Shown: one piece after another, positions 15,655 through 22,879 of the stretch
Layout: every line of letters starts with the position of its first letter
Numbering within the stretch: the stretch's first letter is position 1
Assembly (NCBI GenBank): GCA_028289505.1
Contig: JANQPK010000173.1
Span: forward strand, 1 to 26,929
Origin: Cyclobacteriaceae bacterium
Lineage (GTDB): Bacteria > Bacteroidota > Bacteroidia > Cytophagales > Cyclobacteriaceae
Length of the DNA stretch: 26,929 nt
Reading direction: 5' to 3'
Made by a program: the position numbers and the translations under genes
The notes under the pieces: generated by a model
What the model saw: the letters and a program-made list of their open reading frames with translations, nothing else
The model's database searches: none
Told to the model about the DNA's origin: nothing

Positions 15655-17058
15655 CTAATTGCCAAAATAACTTTCTTCGAAGTTAACCAGAAACAGCTCA
15701 TCCGTTGCTCTGGTTACCCCTGTATATAACCAACGTAAAAAGTCCTGATCCTGTTGTTCCGGAGATATGTAACCTTTATCCAGGAATATTGCTTTCCATT
15801 GACCGCCCTGTGATTTATGACAGGTCATGGCGTAGGCAAACTTAATTTGCAATGCTTGTAAATATGGATCCGTTTTTAAAGACTGCTGTAGGTCAGTTCC
15901 ATTTTGACTAAGGTAGTCGCGTCGCACCTGTTCAAGCAAATTCTTATACTCAGGTTCTGTCAGGCTGGCGCTTGAGGAATGTAAGGTGTCCAAAAATACC
16001 TTTACCATCAGAGACTGATTGCTGGGATCATCCAGGAGTCTGATCTCAACATCTGCAAACCGATGTCCGTATCGTTCTTCTAAGCTCAGAATTCTGGAAA
16101 TCTCAACAAACTCTCCATTTGCCAGAAACCCCATGGGTGAATGTTCGGGTTTGTAGAAATAATTGTTTCTCACTATCATCACCTGATCACCCGCCTCTAG
16201 CTCCTCTTCAAAATAGAATATGGCATTTCTAATATTCTGGTTGTAGAAAACCGCATTCTTATTAGAACGGCAGATGACCACTGTCTCCTCTATGCCATAT
16301 TTCTGGTAAGCATATTTTAGTCCATCTTCCAATCTATCGCCTGTCATCTTAAAAATATCGGGGTACTTCAGATTAAACCTTACCTTAGCAGGAACCTCAT
16401 CCATTTGGAGCCTTAATCGATTGGCATTCAATAATATTCCCGAATCCAATGATTGCCTCATTACCTGATTAAGCTCTAAGGATCGTATGTTCAAACGATA
16501 TCTATCTTCAAGATGGGACTCGGAAAGTGCCAGGCTTTTTGACTGTCCCACCGGTGGTAACTGTGCATTATCACCGATCAGGATCAATTTGTTGCTCTGA
16601 TGCTGAAAGACATATTTTATCAAATCCGAAAGTACTCTATTGAAGAACTCTCCCTCCGGAACCATTGATGCTTCGTCTACTATAAAAATGGTATTCTTGG
16701 AGTAGTTCTTCTTTAATTGAAATATCGAGCCCTGAGTGGCATCCCCCTCCTGCAATTGGTAAATCATTTTATGGATTGTGAAGGCAGACTTTCGGCTATA
16801 TCGGGCCAGGACTTTAGCAGCTCTTCCGGTAGGAGCCAGCAACCTGACCTTAAACCCGAATGAGGGCAATACTTTTACCATTACACCAACCAATGAGGTT
16901 TTACCTGTACCGGCATAACCTTTCAACACCAAAGTTGAACTTTCTTCCCTGGAAAGAATGAAAGACTCAGCGGTCTCAAAAAAACGTGATTGATCCTCTG
17001 TTGGATGATAAGGAAACTTATCGGCCAGTATCTGAGATGCCGAGTTTAAGATTTTCAA
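15655..17058 (-). CDS. RecD-like SF1B DNA helicase
   Basis: The 467-residue protein is a superfamily 1B helicase of the RecD/Pif1 type. Motif I is GYAGTGKTS (47-55), motif Ia region LLAPTGRAAKVL, motif II VDEASM, motif III LIGDNAQLPPVG and motif VI near YTGVTRATDELFLV at the C-terminus (UvrD_C_2 type). It is shorter than E. coli RecD (about 600) and lacks RecB/RecC neighbours, so it probably acts as a stand-alone helicase, as is common in Bacteroidota. The start is TTG at 17058; an in-frame stop lies 36 bases upstream with no ATG or GTG between. The DUF1573 gene follows after 68 bases with its own promoter. Confidence 0.9.
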   Translation of the reverse strand: MKILNSASQILADKFPYHPTEDQSRFFETAESFILSREESSTLVLKGYAGTGKTSLVGVMVKVLPSFGFKVRLLAPTGRAAKVLARYSRKSAFTIHKMIYQLQEGDATQGSIFQLKKNYSKNTIFIVDEASMVPEGEFFNRVLSDLIKYVFQHQSNKLILIGDNAQLPPVGQSKSLALSESHLEDRYRLNIRSLELNQVMRQSLDSGILLNANRLRLQMDEVPAKVRFNLKYPDIFKMTGDRLEDGLKYAYQKYGIEETVVICRSNKNAVFYNQNIRNAIFYFEEELEAGDQVMIVRNNYFYKPEHSPMGFLANGEFVEISRILSLEERYGHRFADVEIRLLDDPSNQSLMVKVFLDTLHSSSASLTEPEYKNLLEQVRRDYLSQNGTDLQQSLKTDPYLQALQIKFAYAMTCHKSQGGQWKAIFLDKGYISPEQQDQDFLRWLYTGVTRATDELFLVNFEESYFGN

Positions 17059-17134
17059 GTTTATATTTCCTATGTTAGTGCCGGCAGAATCTTACCCCAT
17101 CCAGCGAAGATAAGTTTACAAAACCCCAGTACAA

Positions 17135-17620
17135 ATGAAGAAAGAAATAATCGAAAAGTTTGGTGGCGTTTTGAGGGTTAGGGTTTGTGGGATATTACTC
17201 AATAACCAAGGGCTACTGTTGGTGCGCCACCAAGGATTGAGAAAGTCTGGAGATTTTTGGTCTCCTCCTGGTGGTGGAATGCGGTTCGGCCAATCTGCTG
17301 CGGACTGTTTAATACAGGAGTTCCTTGAAGAAACCGGTTTGCAAATCGAAGTTGGCGAATTTCTATTTACCAGTGAGTTTAACGGTCCTCCATTACATGC
17401 TATTGAGCTATTTTTTGAGGTAAAGCAAACAGGTGGTAAGTTAACCACTGGCTATGATCCGGAATTGGGGCCACATCAGCAAATTATTAAAGAAGTGAGG
17501 TATTTCAAGCCTGATGATTTTAAGGAACTGAAAGATGATCAATTACATACTGTTTTAAGCAATATTGGGACGCCAGAGCAGGTTTTAAATTTGAAAGGGT
17601 ATTTTCATAATTCGAAATAA
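17135..17620 (+). CDS. Nudix hydrolase with altered Nudix box
   Basis: The 161-residue protein is a single Nudix fold, expected to hydrolyse a nucleoside diphosphate linked to another group. The Nudix box around residues 48-71 reads G-x5-Q-x7-QEF-x-EE-x-GL. The first Glu and the Arg of the consensus G-x5-E-x7-RE-U-x-EE-x-G-U are both Gln, but the metal-binding glutamates of the helix remain. It could therefore be active with changed substrate handling. The substrate is unknown. TAAGTTTA at 17111-17118 resembles a -7 element (seven of eight), without a clear -33. Confidence 0.88.
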   Translation: MKKEIIEKFGGVLRVRVCGILLNNQGLLLVRHQGLRKSGDFWSPPGGGMRFGQSAADCLIQEFLEETGLQIEVGEFLFTSEFNGPPLHAIELFFEVKQTGGKLTTGYDPELGPHQQIIKEVRYFKPDDFKELKDDQLHTVLSNIGTPEQVLNLKGYFHNSK

Positions 17621-17635
17621 TTACATAAAATAGCG

Positions 17636-17673
17636 TTCTGGTTTAACTTTGTGTCCCAGCAAGCAAACCAGAA
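17636..17673. repeat. 9-base inverted repeat around a -7 element
   Basis: TTCTGGTTT at 17636-17644 and AAACCAGAA at 17665-17673 are perfect inverted copies separated by 20 bases. They frame TAACTTTG (17644-17651), an exact -7 element for the gene at 17692. No T-run follows the right arm, so an intrinsic terminator for the Nudix gene is unlikely; an operator is more plausible. Confidence 0.5.
17644..17651 (+). promoter_or_regulatory. -7 promoter element upstream of the pilin-like gene
   Basis: TAACTTTG matches TAnnTTTG exactly and would start transcription near 17658, about 34 bases before the ATG at 17692. There is no good TTTG at -33 (TTAC at 17621-17624 is the best, with 19-base spacing). 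It lies within the inverted repeat. Confidence 0.4.
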
Positions 17674-17691
17674 ACATTAAAATCGCAAAAC

Positions 17692-18267
17692 ATGAATGTT
17701 ACCAAGATATTAACCATTGTCTTCTACCTGGTCAGCATAGGGCTTGCATACTTCCTGGTAAGTGGTATTGCTAACGATATCGAGCAGGAAAAGGTGATCA
17801 GAAGTGTGGAAGCCAAGGTTATTGATAAATTAATGCAAATTCGTGAGGCCCAACAAGCCTACCGTGCGGTAAATGGTGCATTTACCAGCGAGTGGGATAG
17901 ATTGGTAAACTTCGTGGATACTGGTGTTCTTTACATCACCGAGAGAAAAGAAACTGTTATTCAACTTGACTATGGTGCGGACAGTGTTTACGTAGAAATT
18001 GACACTTTGGGATCAGTACCAGTCAAGGATTCTCTTTTTTCATCCGATTTCCAAGTAAAACAGCTACCCTTAGTACCAGACTCAGACAAGCAGTTTCTCA
18101 TCTGGGCGGATAAGATCAACAAAAGTGGGGTAATGGTGGACGTCATAGAGGTAGTCGACCCTGAACCGGTTGATCCCACCCGCAATGAAGAAAATGAGAT
18201 CAAAAATCGCAAGCCTTTGCGGTTTGGTAGTAGAACTGATGTTACAACCGCTGGAAATTGGGAATAA
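17692..18267 (+). CDS. Uncharacterised membrane-anchored, pilin-like protein
   Basis: The 191-residue protein has one N-terminal membrane segment (about 5-26). A charged helix follows, then IREAQQAYRAVNGAFTSEW near 50-70, a pattern like the helix-to-globule junction of type IV pilins and pseudopilins. No prepilin peptidase site is visible, so it is probably an uncleaved anchor with the rest outside the cytoplasm. The C-terminus LRFGSRTDVTTAGNWE looks like a conserved tail. I do not recognise a named family. Its stop directly abuts the start of the DUF3822 gene, so the two are probably made together. Confidence 0.7.
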   Translation: MNVTKILTIVFYLVSIGLAYFLVSGIANDIEQEKVIRSVEAKVIDKLMQIREAQQAYRAVNGAFTSEWDRLVNFVDTGVLYITERKETVIQLDYGADSVYVEIDTLGSVPVKDSLFSSDFQVKQLPLVPDSDKQFLIWADKINKSGVMVDVIEVVDPEPVDPTRNEENEIKNRKPLRFGSRTDVTTAGNWE

Positions 18268-19158
18268 TTGGCAAATACCAGTGTGGTAGACTATCATCTA
18301 GTTCGAAAGGTAAAGTCCAGCAAATTTAATGTAGACCACCTAAGTCAGTACAGTCTTTACTTTTTACTGGGTAAGCAACACTTTAAATTTTGCGTTCTCG
18401 ACACTAAATCCAGTGCGTGCCTGTTACTGGAAGACTATTTGATTGGAGCAGACGATAAACCTGAAAAAACGGTTGAAACCCTCAAGGTTATCTTTGAATC
18501 CCATCACTTGCTTAACGCCGGCTTCTGGAACTCGGTGAAGTTGGCATTTCTTAATCCTAAATCAGTGCTTATCCCCAACCAGATGTTCGATAAGGATACC
18601 TTATATGAATATCTGAAGATAAACTGTGAAATAGATCAAAATGATGCTATTTATTATTTCAAACACAACACCGGTAAAATGGTGAATGTATTTGCAGCAG
18701 ATAAGCAGATTGTAAAATGGTTTAAGGATCAGTACCCTAATCTAAACATACACTTACTGCACCATAGTAGTGCACTGATCGAAGGTGTTCCTCGTCAGAG
18801 CGATGCCAGTAGGATGAAGTCCATGTCTCTCTTCATTAATAACATCGATTCAACGGAGATCTTGGTGCACGAAAATGAAAAATTATTATACTGCAACCAA
18901 TTCAACTTTCAAAACCCCCAAGAGTTATTAAAGTACGTATTGGTAGTCATGGATCAATTGGGATTAGATCCGAATGTAAGTAAAGTTCAACTGTGGGGAA
19001 ACATCAACAACCAATCCGATAATTTCAAGATTCTTTACCGATACATAAGAAATATAGCTTTTGGCAAGCGACCATCGGTGATCAAGTTCAGTTTTGAGTT
19101 TGATGAAATGGACGAGCATCAGTATTTTGACCTATTTGGTCTTTACTACTGCGAGTAG
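18268..19158 (+). CDS. DUF3822 family protein (actin-like fold)
   Basis: The 296-residue protein has the general look of DUF3822, a Bacteroidota family whose one solved structure, as I recall it, has an actin-like ATPase fold: FKFCVLDTKSSACLLLEDY in the first lobe and IHLLHHSSALIEGV in the middle. I see no signal peptide or membrane segment, so it should be cytoplasmic. The start is uncertain: a TTG at 18268 follows the previous TAA directly, and a GTG at 18283 is also possible; no ATG is near. It lies three bases ahead of coaD. Function is not established. Confidence 0.75.
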   Translation: MANTSVVDYHLVRKVKSSKFNVDHLSQYSLYFLLGKQHFKFCVLDTKSSACLLLEDYLIGADDKPEKTVETLKVIFESHHLLNAGFWNSVKLAFLNPKSVLIPNQMFDKDTLYEYLKINCEIDQNDAIYYFKHNTGKMVNVFAADKQIVKWFKDQYPNLNIHLLHHSSALIEGVPRQSDASRMKSMSLFINNIDSTEILVHENEKLLYCNQFNFQNPQELLKYVLVVMDQLGLDPNVSKVQLWGNINNQSDNFKILYRYIRNIAFGKRPSVIKFSFEFDEMDEHQYFDLFGLYYCE

Positions 19159-19161
19159 GTT

Positions 19162-19617
19162 ATGGAAAAAGTCGCAATTTTCCCTGGTTCGTTTGATCCC
19201 TATACCAAAGGGCATCATGATATAGTATGCCGTGGCCTAACACTTTTTGACCGGATCATAGTTGCCATAGGGCATAACAGTCAAAAGCAGCGGTATTTTG
19301 ATATCAATCAGATGGCCCAAAATATCGTCTCAGCTTTTGATGAAGACCGAAGGGTAACCGTCTTGGTTTATGATCAACTGACAGCCACCTTGGCCGGGTC
19401 CCATGGTGCTACTTACCTACTGCGGGGACTTAGAAATACCACCGACTTTGAGTACGAAAACAGCATTTCACAAATAAATAAGTCCTTGAATCCGGAGTTG
19501 GAAACCGTTTTCTTAATTACTTCTCCCGAATTTGCCTTTATTAGCAGTTCTATAATTCGAGAAGTCCACAAGTATGGAGGAGATATTACAAGATTTCTTC
19601 CGTATCGCTTGGATTAA
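19162..19617 (+). CDS. coaD: Phosphopantetheine adenylyltransferase CoaD
   Basis: CoaD joins ATP and 4'-phosphopantetheine to form dephospho-CoA, the penultimate step of coenzyme A synthesis, in the cytoplasm. The 151 residues are typical. Motifs are PGSFDPYTKGHHD (T15-x-G-H18 nucleotidyltransferase motif), YLLRGLRNTTDFEYE and the ISSSIIREV ATP-binding motif near the C-terminus. It starts three bases after the DUF3822 gene. The last ten codons plus stop overlap the convergent Nudix gene by 32 bases. Confidence 0.97.
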   Translation: MEKVAIFPGSFDPYTKGHHDIVCRGLTLFDRIIVAIGHNSQKQRYFDINQMAQNIVSAFDEDRRVTVLVYDQLTATLAGSHGATYLLRGLRNTTDFEYENSISQINKSLNPELETVFLITSPEFAFISSSIIREVHKYGGDITRFLPYRLD

Positions 19618-20290
19618 CCAAGGGGTAGTCCGATTGATAGCGTTTAATCACATAGCGAATTGAGGGGTAGGTGTTGAACATAGCCTCCCGTAAGGCTTCC
19701 TCATTTTTCCATTCCACAGCCTGAATGTCTTCGGTGATTTGAGGTTTCATGTTGCCATCATCTTGGCAGGACATGGCATACCAGGCAGTCTTCTTGAGTA
19801 TACTCTTACCGTTTAAAGAATAGGAGTGCCAGGTGGAGCAGATTTTACCCTCCATATTGACGGTAATATTACACTCTTCCTCAACTTCTCTTTGTGCACC
19901 GGTTTCCCAATCCTCGTCTTTTTCAAGTTTACCCTTAGGCAAATCCCAACGGTTGAGCCTATAAATCATCAATATACTGTCATCTTTTCTAACAATCCCC
20001 CCACCCGCTTTAATGATTCTAAATCTACTTCGAATAAAGTGTTTAACGGACTTTCGATCGTTCACAGTAAAGGTGATTGATCTCAACTTTTGCAAGCGCT
20101 TTCTGCGCATCAGTTTGAATATCCGATCGATCTGGGCTATTGATGCGTCATTGATCAAGACATCTCCTAACAGCATTCCCACATAGATATTCTTATTGCC
20201 CCCATTTACAATCACGTCGTACTCGGATAATTCAAACCCTTTACTTAGCTTCTGAATACGGACTGGAATGCTATTTATGAATAGCTTCAT
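19586..20290 (-). CDS. Nudix hydrolase with N-terminal extension
   Basis: The 234-residue protein has about 100 residues of N-terminal region before a Nudix domain. The Nudix box is GKLEKDEDWETGAQREVEEE followed by CNI, which keeps every consensus residue except the late Gly (Asn here). DLPKGK precedes it, as in many diphosphate hydrolases. The N-terminal extension is common in Bacteroidota homologues and has no assigned role. The substrate is unknown. The 3' end overlaps coaD by 32 bases in opposite orientation. The gene is divergent from pyrE across about 100 AT-rich bases. Confidence 0.9.
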   Translation of the reverse strand: MKLFINSIPVRIQKLSKGFELSEYDVIVNGGNKNIYVGMLLGDVLINDASIAQIDRIFKLMRRKRLQKLRSITFTVNDRKSVKHFIRSRFRIIKAGGGIVRKDDSILMIYRLNRWDLPKGKLEKDEDWETGAQREVEEECNITVNMEGKICSTWHSYSLNGKSILKKTAWYAMSCQDDGNMKPQITEDIQAVEWKNEEALREAMFNTYPSIRYVIKRYQSDYPLVNPSDTEEIL

Positions 20291-20391
20291 GTTTTAAGTT
20301 AAAAAAAGTAGTGCAAATCAATAAAAATTAAGTGGTTTTACTGCATGGCAAGGTCGATTTTTTTAATCAATAAAAGTTGTATTTTCACCAA

Positions 20392-21048
20392 ATGGATAAA
20401 ACAATTGATAAACGGGAAACGGGCTTAAAGATTGCCTCAATGTTGTTAAGAATACAAGCCATAAAGCTAAATCTGCAAAAACCGTTTGTATGGGCCTCGG
20501 GCTGGAAATCGCCGATTTACTGTGATAATCGGAAATCATTAGGCTTTCCAGAAATTCGAAGCTTTATCAAAGAGCATCTTTCCAAAAGGATTTTACAGGA
20601 GTTTCCAGAAGTAGAATCGATAGCAGGTGTGGCTACTGCTGGGATTCCACAGGGAGCCTTGGTAGCCGACCTCATGAAACTACCTTTTATTTATGTCAGG
20701 TCTAAACCAAAAGGACATGGACTTGAAAATCTCATTGAGGGTTCCTACCAGCCCGCGCAAAAAGTTGTGTTAGTGGAGGACCTCATATCCACAGCAGGAA
20801 GTTCTTTAAAGGCAGCCGAGGCTTTGAGAGGAGCTGGGCTAGAGGTATTAGGGCTTGCGTCAATCTTTAACTATGGATTTGATATTGCAGCTGCAAATTT
20901 CCAGCAAGCTCAGGTGGCCTGGTTCAGCCTGAGCAACTATAACCTGTTGATTGAACAAGCAACCAAAGAAGGTATCGTTAACTCATCCCAGGTTGATCTG
21001 CTTGAAAAGTGGAGGACTCACCCGGATCAATGGAGTATCACCCATTAA
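20392..21048 (+). CDS. pyrE: Orotate phosphoribosyltransferase
   Basis: PyrE converts orotate and PRPP to orotidine 5'-phosphate in pyrimidine synthesis. The ATG at 20392 gives 218 residues; an in-frame TTG five codons earlier is less likely. Motifs: WASGWKSPIYCDNR at about 34-47, GVATAGIPQGA, RSKPKGHG and the PRPP-binding VVLVEDLISTAGSS at 125-138. The gene stands alone between two minus-strand genes, and its TAA is interleaved with the stop of the convergent TIGR02757 gene (shared TTAA). Confidence 0.97.
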   Translation: MDKTIDKRETGLKIASMLLRIQAIKLNLQKPFVWASGWKSPIYCDNRKSLGFPEIRSFIKEHLSKRILQEFPEVESIAGVATAGIPQGALVADLMKLPFIYVRSKPKGHGLENLIEGSYQPAQKVVLVEDLISTAGSSLKAAEALRGAGLEVLGLASIFNYGFDIAAANFQQAQVAWFSLSNYNLLIEQATKEGIVNSSQVDLLEKWRTHPDQWSITH

Positions 21049-21818
21049 CTCAGGATACTTAAACCAAAAAGAGCAAAATCATATTTGACGGGATCTTCCT
21101 GGTCAAATTGTCTTAGATTTTCTGTAAGTTCTTCAGCCATTTGCCAATCAGCTCTCTTCCTATTAATCAAACCTAACTGCCTGGCTGTTCGTTCCACATG
21201 CAGATCACAGGGGCAGATTAAATCCATGGGCTTGATTCGTTTCCATAAACCAAAATCTACTCCGAATTGGTCTTGCCTGACCATCCATCGCAGAAACATA
21301 TTAATTCGCTTACAAGCGGAATTTCTTGATGGAGTAGCTACATGTTTGCGGGTCCGAGCAGGTGCATGCCGGTGATCAAAAAAGAAATTATGAAAATTGA
21401 TCAGCGCCTCTTTCATCCCTTTGAATTCCGTATTTTCAGGAAAAAAAGCATCCTCTAACGAATGGTAATTTTGGTAGAACCTTTTAAAGAAATCTATAAA
21501 ATACAGGACATCAGTACTATTAAAAGTTCGGTGCTTGAACCCAGTTATGGTCTTCAAATCCTGCTCGGTACAGTTTAGTACAAAATCATGAGGAGCATGG
21601 TCCATGAACGCCATAAGCTCCAAACCCTTGTTGACGATGGTCTTTCGCTGGCCCCATGCCAACATAGCCACCCAAAATCCGGATATTTCAATGTCCTGTA
21701 ATTTGGAAAAACCATGTGGAATGCTGATTGGATCACTATCGATGAATTCGGGAGTGTTGTAGTACAAATAGCTTCTATCAAGATACTGCTTGAGTTCCTG
21801 GTAGTCATTGGGAAACAT
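21045..21818 (-). CDS. TIGR02757 family protein of unknown function
   Basis: The 257-residue protein matches the TIGR02757/DUF2400 family seen in Bacteroidota and some other bacteria. It shows the early YYNTPEFIDSDPISIPH stretch, WVAMLAWGQRKTI, a middle FFFDHRHAPARTRKH and CKRINMFLRWMVR, then LICPCDLHVERTARQLGL. The helical pattern and the late CPCDLHV remind me of helix-hairpin-helix glycosylase-type proteins, but no catalytic role is established. There is no signal peptide. Its ATG lies inside the last codons of the LysM gene (14-base overlap), and its stop interleaves with that of pyrE. Confidence 0.85.
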   Translation of the reverse strand: MFPNDYQELKQYLDRSYLYYNTPEFIDSDPISIPHGFSKLQDIEISGFWVAMLAWGQRKTIVNKGLELMAFMDHAPHDFVLNCTEQDLKTITGFKHRTFNSTDVLYFIDFFKRFYQNYHSLEDAFFPENTEFKGMKEALINFHNFFFDHRHAPARTRKHVATPSRNSACKRINMFLRWMVRQDQFGVDFGLWKRIKPMDLICPCDLHVERTARQLGLINRKRADWQMAEELTENLRQFDQEDPVKYDFALFGLSILS

Positions 21819-22734
21819 ACGATAGCTCTACCCTGAATTTGTTATCCAAAGAACCTAGGGCCTCCTGAGCTGCTGGAGACAGGCGTATCAATATGTTGTT
21901 ATTGGCCCCAGTGGCTGGTAGTGGCCCCACTACCCGTACAAAAACACTTAAGTTAGTCAGCTCATTTCGTACTTTCATGATGGTGCCAAAAGGGGCGGTT
22001 GGGTGCAATGCCAGATATTTCTTGGTATCAGTTGAACCATTGATGACCGCAGCTATTCCCTGTTCCTGCACCGGCTTTGCCTCACCGGATTTCGGATAAT
22101 TAGAAACTCTTGGTGGTGGATTGTTCGCAGGTATTATCTGCCGTGATATCGGTTCCTTCAATCTGAGGGTATCTCCAATCTGGACGCTGTTATCGGTTAA
22201 CCCATTCCAATCCTTAAGCTTATCCAGATCGAGGTTATATTGCTTCGATAAGCTGTAAAGTGTTTCCTCAGCGGTGACCACGTGATAATCAGCTGACTTA
22301 GCAGCTTGATTGATCTTTGTTTGATCTGGCTCCGGTCTTATGATTAACAACTCGCTGCCCGCCTCCAGATCATTCCCTGTTATCCCGTTCAACTGCTTGA
22401 TGGCATCCACAGGTACCTGATACAACTTGGACAATGAATACAGCGTTTGACCTGGCTCCACCAGGTGTGTAACACCCCGGTTCCATGGTATCTTAATAAT
22501 TGCCCCCACAGAAAGACTATTGTTATTGATCTGATTGAATGCAATAATGGATTCAACAGAGCTTCCGTATCGTTGGGATAAAGAAAAAAGAGTTTCTTTG
22601 GCTTCTACTTGGTGGAGCACCACAAGGGTCCCATTTTCTTGCTGAAGTTTGATGGAATCATTAGTTACCGGGTAAGCCAGGTGGACAGAAAAAAATACCA
22701 GAATTACAGCATAAAAAAATTGCCTAACACTCAT
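21805..22734 (-). CDS. Triple-LysM protein with RlpA-like C-terminal domain
   Basis: The ATG at 22734 gives 309 residues; a TTG two codons earlier is unlikely. A Sec signal peptide (about 1-22) is followed by three LysM peptidoglycan-binding repeats near 39-82, 91-133 and 150-193, each with a TL(F/Y)SLS core. A Pro-rich linker follows (about 198-222). The last 80 residues resemble the double-psi beta-barrel of RlpA: ALHPTAPFGTIMKVRN, a VRVVGPLP turn and a LSPAAQEALG helix. The early RlpA motif that carries acidic catalytic residues is not recognisable, so this may bind rather than cut glycan. It overlaps the next gene by 14 bases, and is divergent from nfeD. Confidence 0.88.
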   Translation of the reverse strand: MSVRQFFYAVILVFFSVHLAYPVTNDSIKLQQENGTLVVLHQVEAKETLFSLSQRYGSSVESIIAFNQINNNSLSVGAIIKIPWNRGVTHLVEPGQTLYSLSKLYQVPVDAIKQLNGITGNDLEAGSELLIIRPEPDQTKINQAAKSADYHVVTAEETLYSLSKQYNLDLDKLKDWNGLTDNSVQIGDTLRLKEPISRQIIPANNPPPRVSNYPKSGEAKPVQEQGIAAVINGSTDTKKYLALHPTAPFGTIMKVRNELTNLSVFVRVVGPLPATGANNNILIRLSPAAQEALGSLDNKFRVELSYVSQ

Positions 22735-22747
22735 ATTCAAAGATCTT

Positions 22748-22809
22748 CCGTTTCACCTAGAATTGCAATATTGTAAGTCAAGTATTTAGCTGCGTCACCA
22801 GTGAAACGG
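22748..22809. repeat. 9-base inverted repeat between divergent lysM and nfeD genes
   Basis: CCGTTTCAC at 22748-22756 and GTGAAACGG at 22801-22809 are perfect inverted copies, 44 bases apart, in the 145-base gap between the lysM and nfeD starts. This is the longest gene-free stretch in the window and is AT-rich. Paired sites of this kind would suit a shared operator, but no promoter with both elements is clear. Confidence 0.45.
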
Positions 22810-22879
22810 TTCAAATTTGCTTTTATTTTATGTTTATAGGCTGGTTATGGTTAATTTTATTCTTGCATAATTATAAGCT

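Noticed and set aside
20316..20375. Direct repeat AATCAATAAAA at 20316-20326 and 20365-20375 before pyrE
   Set aside because: Low-complexity AT-rich sequence; an 11-base match here is not strong evidence for a functional site.
22741..22800. TTGACT followed by TACAAT on minus, looking like a sigma-70 promoter
   Set aside because: The two hexamers are adjacent rather than 16-18 bases apart, and this phylum uses a different consensus.
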